DNA of 64,000 bases, taken from contig NZ_FOND01000022.1 in NCBI RefSeq assembly GCF_900112815.1, positions 1-64,000 on the forward strand. Direction: 5' to 3'. Below the pieces are notes generated by a model that saw only the letters and a program-made list of their open reading frames with translations, did no database searches and was not told the origin of the DNA. The position numbers and the translations under genes are program-made. The stretch is from Blastococcus tunisiensis. GTDB taxonomy: Bacteria; Actinomycetota; Actinomycetes; Mycobacteriales; Geodermatophilaceae. Shown here in pieces: positions 60,933 to 64,000 of this stretch (position 1 is the first letter of the stretch; the number at the start of each line of letters is the position of its first letter).

Positions 60933-62579
60933 TCAGCGGTGCACGAGGTCCGCCGTGGCGAGGAGCTGGGTGTCCAGGCCGGTCCGCAGCTGCTCGCAGA
61001 TCTTGAATTTCTGGATCTTGCCGCTGGCGGTCCGGGGCAGCTCAGGGACGACGACCAGCCGCTCGGGAAGCTTCTGGACGGCGATCCGGCGGGCTCGTAG
61101 CCAGTCCGTTACGTCGTGCAGCTCGAGGGCCGCGCCGGCCTTCGGAACCACCACGGCGCACACTCGCTCACCCATCACCGGATCGGGCACGGCCACGACC
61201 GCGACGTCTGCGATCGCGGGGTGCTCGAACAGGTGGTCTTCCACGTCCTTGGCGCTGATGTTCTCGCCGCCTCGGATGATGATGTCCTTCTGACGGCCGG
61301 TGATCGTCACGAAGCCGTCCTCGTCGAGCACGACGAGATCCCCGGTGCGGAACCAGCCGTCGTCGTCGAAGGCGTCGTCGTCCAGCGTCGCGTCGAGGTA
61401 GCCAAGGAAGAGATCGGGGCCACGGAGCAGCAGCTCTCCCGGGGTCCCAGGCGGCACCGTATCGCCGTCCTGGTCGACCACGCGCAGCTCGGCGGGTCCG
61501 ATTGCCCGACCATCGGTGTGCGCCCGTCGCTCCAGCGGGTCGACCCTGCTGCTGCTCGTTGCCGTCGGGAACTCGGTGGATCCGTAGATGCGGGTGACGA
61601 GGCAGTTCAGGTCGACCGTCGCAGTGCGCACCAAGTCCGGCGGGACGTCCGCGCCGCCGCAGGCGAACACGCGCAGGGAGGAGAGGTCGCGCTGCGACAG
61701 TTCCGCGTGCGTGACCATTCCCAGAAGGAACGGTGTCGCCGCCATCAGGAAGCTGCAGCCGTGCTGCTCGATCAGCCGGAGGCCTTCACCCGGTTCCCAA
61801 GTGTCGAGCAGCACCACCGTGGAGCCGAGGATGAACGGCAACTGCATCCCGTACAGGATCCCGGTGATGTGGCCAACCGGGGACGGCATGAAGGCGACGT
61901 CCCGGCCGTCCAGCTCGAACAGGTCGATGATGCTGCGGGTCTCGTAGTCGAGCGTGTTGTGCGTGTGCAGCGTGCCCTTCGGCGAGCTGGTCGTGCCGGA
62001 GGTGTAGAGCAGCAGGGCGACGTCGTTGGGGTTGCGCGGCAGCAGTACCCGCTCGTCGGCGGCACCGTCGACGGCCACCGCGAAAGAGCGCTCGCCGATC
62101 TCCTCGGGCGTACCGACCACCAGGACGTGGCGCAGGTCGGGGAGCTCCGGTCGCAGTTCGTCGATCATCCCGGGGAAGTCGAAGCCACGGAAGGACTGCG
62201 GGACGACGACCACCTTGGACCTGGCCTGCGCGAGGATGAACCGCACCTCGCTGTGCCGGTAGATGGGGATGATCGGGTTGCTGACCGCGCCGATCCGCAG
62301 CGCCGCGTGGTGCACCACGACGGCTTCGACCCAGTTCGGCAGCTGCCAGGAGACCGCGTCCCCCCGCTCCACCCCATGAGCCAGCAGGACGTTGGCGGCC
62401 TTGGTCACGCGCTGGTCGAGCTCGCCATAGGTCCATGAAATGCCGCGGTCCACGACAGCGCTGCGGTCGGGGTCGACAGCCGCGGCGCGGTGCAGGTAGT
62501 CGTCGAGGAAGTTGTCCTCCCACATCCCCGGACGGGTGTACCGATCGAGTGTCGTGGGGGTCAGCCGGTGAGCTCGCAC
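60933..62579 (-). CDS. AMP-dependent acyl-CoA ligase
   Basis: 548 residues, GTG start. Motifs: LLLYTSGTTSSPKGTLHTHN (P-loop), YGSTEFPTATSS (A5), DDGWFRTGDLVVLDEDGFV, GRQKDIIIRGGENIS (A8) and LPRTASGKIQKFKI (catalytic Lys). It activates the acid, presumably the hydroxy- or oxo-acid released by lactone opening, for beta-oxidation. It lies 12 nt from the upstream dehydrogenase gene. Confidence 0.85.
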   Translation of the reverse strand: MRAHRLTPTTLDRYTRPGMWEDNFLDDYLHRAAAVDPDRSAVVDRGISWTYGELDQRVTKAANVLLAHGVERGDAVSWQLPNWVEAVVVHHAALRIGAVSNPIIPIYRHSEVRFILAQARSKVVVVPQSFRGFDFPGMIDELRPELPDLRHVLVVGTPEEIGERSFAVAVDGAADERVLLPRNPNDVALLLYTSGTTSSPKGTLHTHNTLDYETRSIIDLFELDGRDVAFMPSPVGHITGILYGMQLPFILGSTVVLLDTWEPGEGLRLIEQHGCSFLMAATPFLLGMVTHAELSQRDLSSLRVFACGGADVPPDLVRTATVDLNCLVTRIYGSTEFPTATSSSRVDPLERRAHTDGRAIGPAELRVVDQDGDTVPPGTPGELLLRGPDLFLGYLDATLDDDAFDDDGWFRTGDLVVLDEDGFVTITGRQKDIIIRGGENISAKDVEDHLFEHPAIADVAVVAVPDPVMGERVCAVVVPKAGAALELHDVTDWLRARRIAVQKLPERLVVVPELPRTASGKIQKFKICEQLRTGLDTQLLATADLVHR

Positions 62580-62590
62580 GGTCGTCTCCT

Positions 62591-63736
62591 TCAGCTCGTG
62601 GCGCCGGCGGGCTGACGCAGGCCACCGTTCTGGGGTGGAACGGCATCCGGTCCGAGGATCAGGAGACGCCCGATCTCGAGCTCGAGCTCCCGCTCGTCGC
62701 CGTACCAGGTACGCGCGGCGAGGGCGCGCTTGTAGTACCAGTGCAGCTCGTGCTCCGCGGTGAAGCCGATGCCGCCGTGCATCTGCAGCGCGTCCTCGCT
62801 CACCTGGCGTGCGGTCTCGGAGGCGTAGGCCTTGGCGGCAGCGGCCGTCACCTCGAGTTCGCGTCCGACCTGATCGCCGGCGTCAGCCGCCGCGGACAGG
62901 CACAGGTTGTGCAGCGAGCTGGTGCTCGCGTGCATCGTCGCGAGGGTGTGCTGCACGACCTGGTAGCTGCCGATCACCCGGCCGAACTGCTTGCGCTGCT
63001 GGACGTAGTCGAGGGTGATCGTGAGCAGATGGCGAGCGATGCCCGCGAGTTCGCACGCCAGCAGCAGCCTGGCCCACGCCCGCAGCCGACCCACCAGCTC
63101 CGTGGCCGCGGCCCCCGCGGCGAGCGGTTGGCCCGCCGGGCACTCGTCGAACGTCACCCGAGCGAATCGGGAGCCAGGGTCGGCCGAGTCCAGCTCCTCG
63201 ACGAACAGGCCCGCTGCGCCGGGCTCGACCAGGCACACATGTGGCCCGTCCGGCGCATCGGCGACCACGAGGAGAAGGTCGGCCTGCGCGGCGAACCGGA
63301 CGAGACCGATGCTGCCGGACAGGCCTCTGTCGGTGAGCCGGACCCGGCCGACCTCGGCCGACCAGGCGCAGGAGATGCCGGGGTCCGCCATGGCCAGGAC
63401 ACCGCCCCGCTCGACCGTCGCCACCAGTCGCTCGCCGACCGCCGTGTCGGCGAACAGCGCCGGCAGCAGGACGTTCTCCAGCAGCGGACCGGGCACGAGG
63501 TGCTCGCCGAGGGCCACGAAGACAGGGGCGAGCTCGCCGAGCGCTATGCCGAGCCCACCGACCTCCTCAGGGACGGCCAGGCTGAACCACCCCTGGGCGG
63601 CGGCGTCGCGCAACAGGTCCGCGCTCCAGCCCCGTTCGAGCATCGCCGAACGCCGGTCAGCGTCGACGGCTCGGGTCAAGTAGTCGCGGACGGGGATGTC
63701 AAGGGCATCAGCGGGGGTCACATCGGTCTTAGCCAC
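62591..63736 (-). CDS. Acyl-CoA dehydrogenase subunit (FadE-like)
   Basis: 381 residues from GTG 63736, overlapping the upstream gene by 8 nt. Acyl-CoA dehydrogenase pattern: [14 protein letters not shown], a reduced beta domain, [20 protein letters not shown] and [20 protein letters not shown]. It is directly paired with a second acyl-CoA dehydrogenase gene, as in the actinobacterial heterotetrameric (alpha2-beta2) FadE enzymes of steroid side-chain degradation. It may therefore be one half of such an enzyme. Confidence 0.8.
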   Translation of the reverse strand: MAKTDVTPADALDIPVRDYLTRAVDADRRSAMLERGWSADLLRDAAAQGWFSLAVPEEVGGLGIALGELAPVFVALGEHLVPGPLLENVLLPALFADTAVGERLVATVERGGVLAMADPGISCAWSAEVGRVRLTDRGLSGSIGLVRFAAQADLLLVVADAPDGPHVCLVEPGAAGLFVEELDSADPGSRFARVTFDECPAGQPLAAGAAATELVGRLRAWARLLLACELAGIARHLLTITLDYVQQRKQFGRVIGSYQVVQHTLATMHASTSSLHNLCLSAAADAGDQVGRELEVTAAAAKAYASETARQVSEDALQMHGGIGFTAEHELHWYYKRALAARTWYGDERELELEIGRLLILGPDAVPPQNGGLRQPAGATS

Positions 63737-64000
63737 GGGGCAGTCCAAGGAGTCGCTGGGAGATGATGTTGCGCTGGATCTGGGAGGTGCCGCCGTAGAT
63801 GGAGGCGGCACGCGAGTAGAGGTGCTCGTGGACCCACCGCTCTGCCTCGAGGCCCAGCGGTCGCGAGGTGGGCGTGGACCGGAACGGCCCGAGCAGGTCT
63901 GCGAGGCAGCCGTAGACGGTCTGCTCGATACCGTTGAGCAGCAGCTTGTCGACGGAATCCTCCGGCGTGGGGCCTGCGCTCAGGCGGTCGACGGTCCGCC
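63729..64000 (-). CDS. Acyl-CoA dehydrogenase, C-terminal part (partial)
   Basis: The last 89 codons of a second acyl-CoA dehydrogenase: [17 protein letters not shown], then [24 protein letters not shown], which is the standard C-terminal FAD-contact and helix block. Stop TAA at 63731-63729; the rest runs beyond the right edge. Its overlap with the gene at 63736 implies a paired subunit. Confidence 0.8.
   Translation of the reverse strand, partial: RTVDRLSAGPTPEDSVDKLLLNGIEQTVYGCLADLLGPFRSTPTSRPLGLEAERWVHEHLYSRAASIYGGTSQIQRNIISQRLLGLPRG

Overview
The window is very GC-rich, with dense genes, frequent GTG/TTG starts, ATGA/GTGA stop-start overlaps, an IdeR/DtxR-type iron box, an actinobacterial Hsp90+TPR gene pair and actinobacterial-type acyl-CoA dehydrogenase pairs. 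This points to a high-GC actinobacterium, probably Geodermatophilaceae-like (Blastococcus, Modestobacter, Geodermatophilus). The family-level guess comes from overall gene style only.

Layout. (1) 1-4914 is the right end of an integrated island. It holds a partial IS3-type transposase inserted in an mrr-type restriction gene, a small PD-(D/E)XK protein and several orphan genes, and it ends in a 3' fragment of an elongator tRNA-Met gene. (2) About 4930-24360 is ordinary chromosome: a hotdog thioesterase, Fe-alcohol dehydrogenase, acyl-CoA synthetase, TPR protein plus Hsp90 homologue, K+ channel, glutaryl-CoA-type dehydrogenase, a lipase-like hydrolase, a stressosome operon whose sigma factor is fused to an RsbT-like kinase, a flavoprotein with an XRE-cupin regulator, a siderophore-interacting protein with an iron box, and purU. 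(3) About 24588-51942 looks like a catabolic region for methoxylated (lignin-type) aromatics. It encodes two tetrahydrofolate (THF)-dependent O-demethylases (LigM/DesA family), protocatechuate 4,5-dioxygenase-type LigA/LigB subunits, the lower 4,5-cleavage enzymes (LigJ-, GalD- and LigK-type), a VOC extradiol dioxygenase, a Liv-type ABC importer, an MFS transporter, a GntR regulator, a two-component system and an aldehyde dehydrogenase. It also encodes a set of one-carbon folate enzymes: MTHFR, FolD, cyclodeaminase/cyclohydrolase, 5-formyl-THF cyclo-ligase and PabB-PabC, with PurU just outside. (4) 51989-54725 is housekeeping (MpaB-like oxygenase, SDR, CPBP protease). (5) From 54748 a second island starts at a tRNA-Asn 3' fragment. 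It carries a tyrosine integrase and then one long minus-strand operon: Baeyer-Villiger monooxygenase, SMP-30 lactonase, acyl-CoA ligase, two acyl-CoA dehydrogenases, a Dabb protein and a double TetR regulator. It continues past the right edge.

How the genes fit together. In region 3 the proposed route is: uptake of methoxy-aromatic acids; methyl transfer to THF by the LigM-type enzymes; ring opening of the resulting catecholic acid by LigAB; and conversion through oxalomesaconate to pyruvate plus oxaloacetate by the tautomerase, hydratase and aldolase. Methyl-THF would be re-oxidised by MTHFR, FolD/cyclohydrolase and PurU to formate, or used for methionine. Region 5 reads as a cyclic-ketone route: Baeyer-Villiger oxidation to a lactone, lactone opening, CoA activation and beta-oxidation. 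These pathway readings are inferences from gene content. The enzyme family calls rest on visible motifs.
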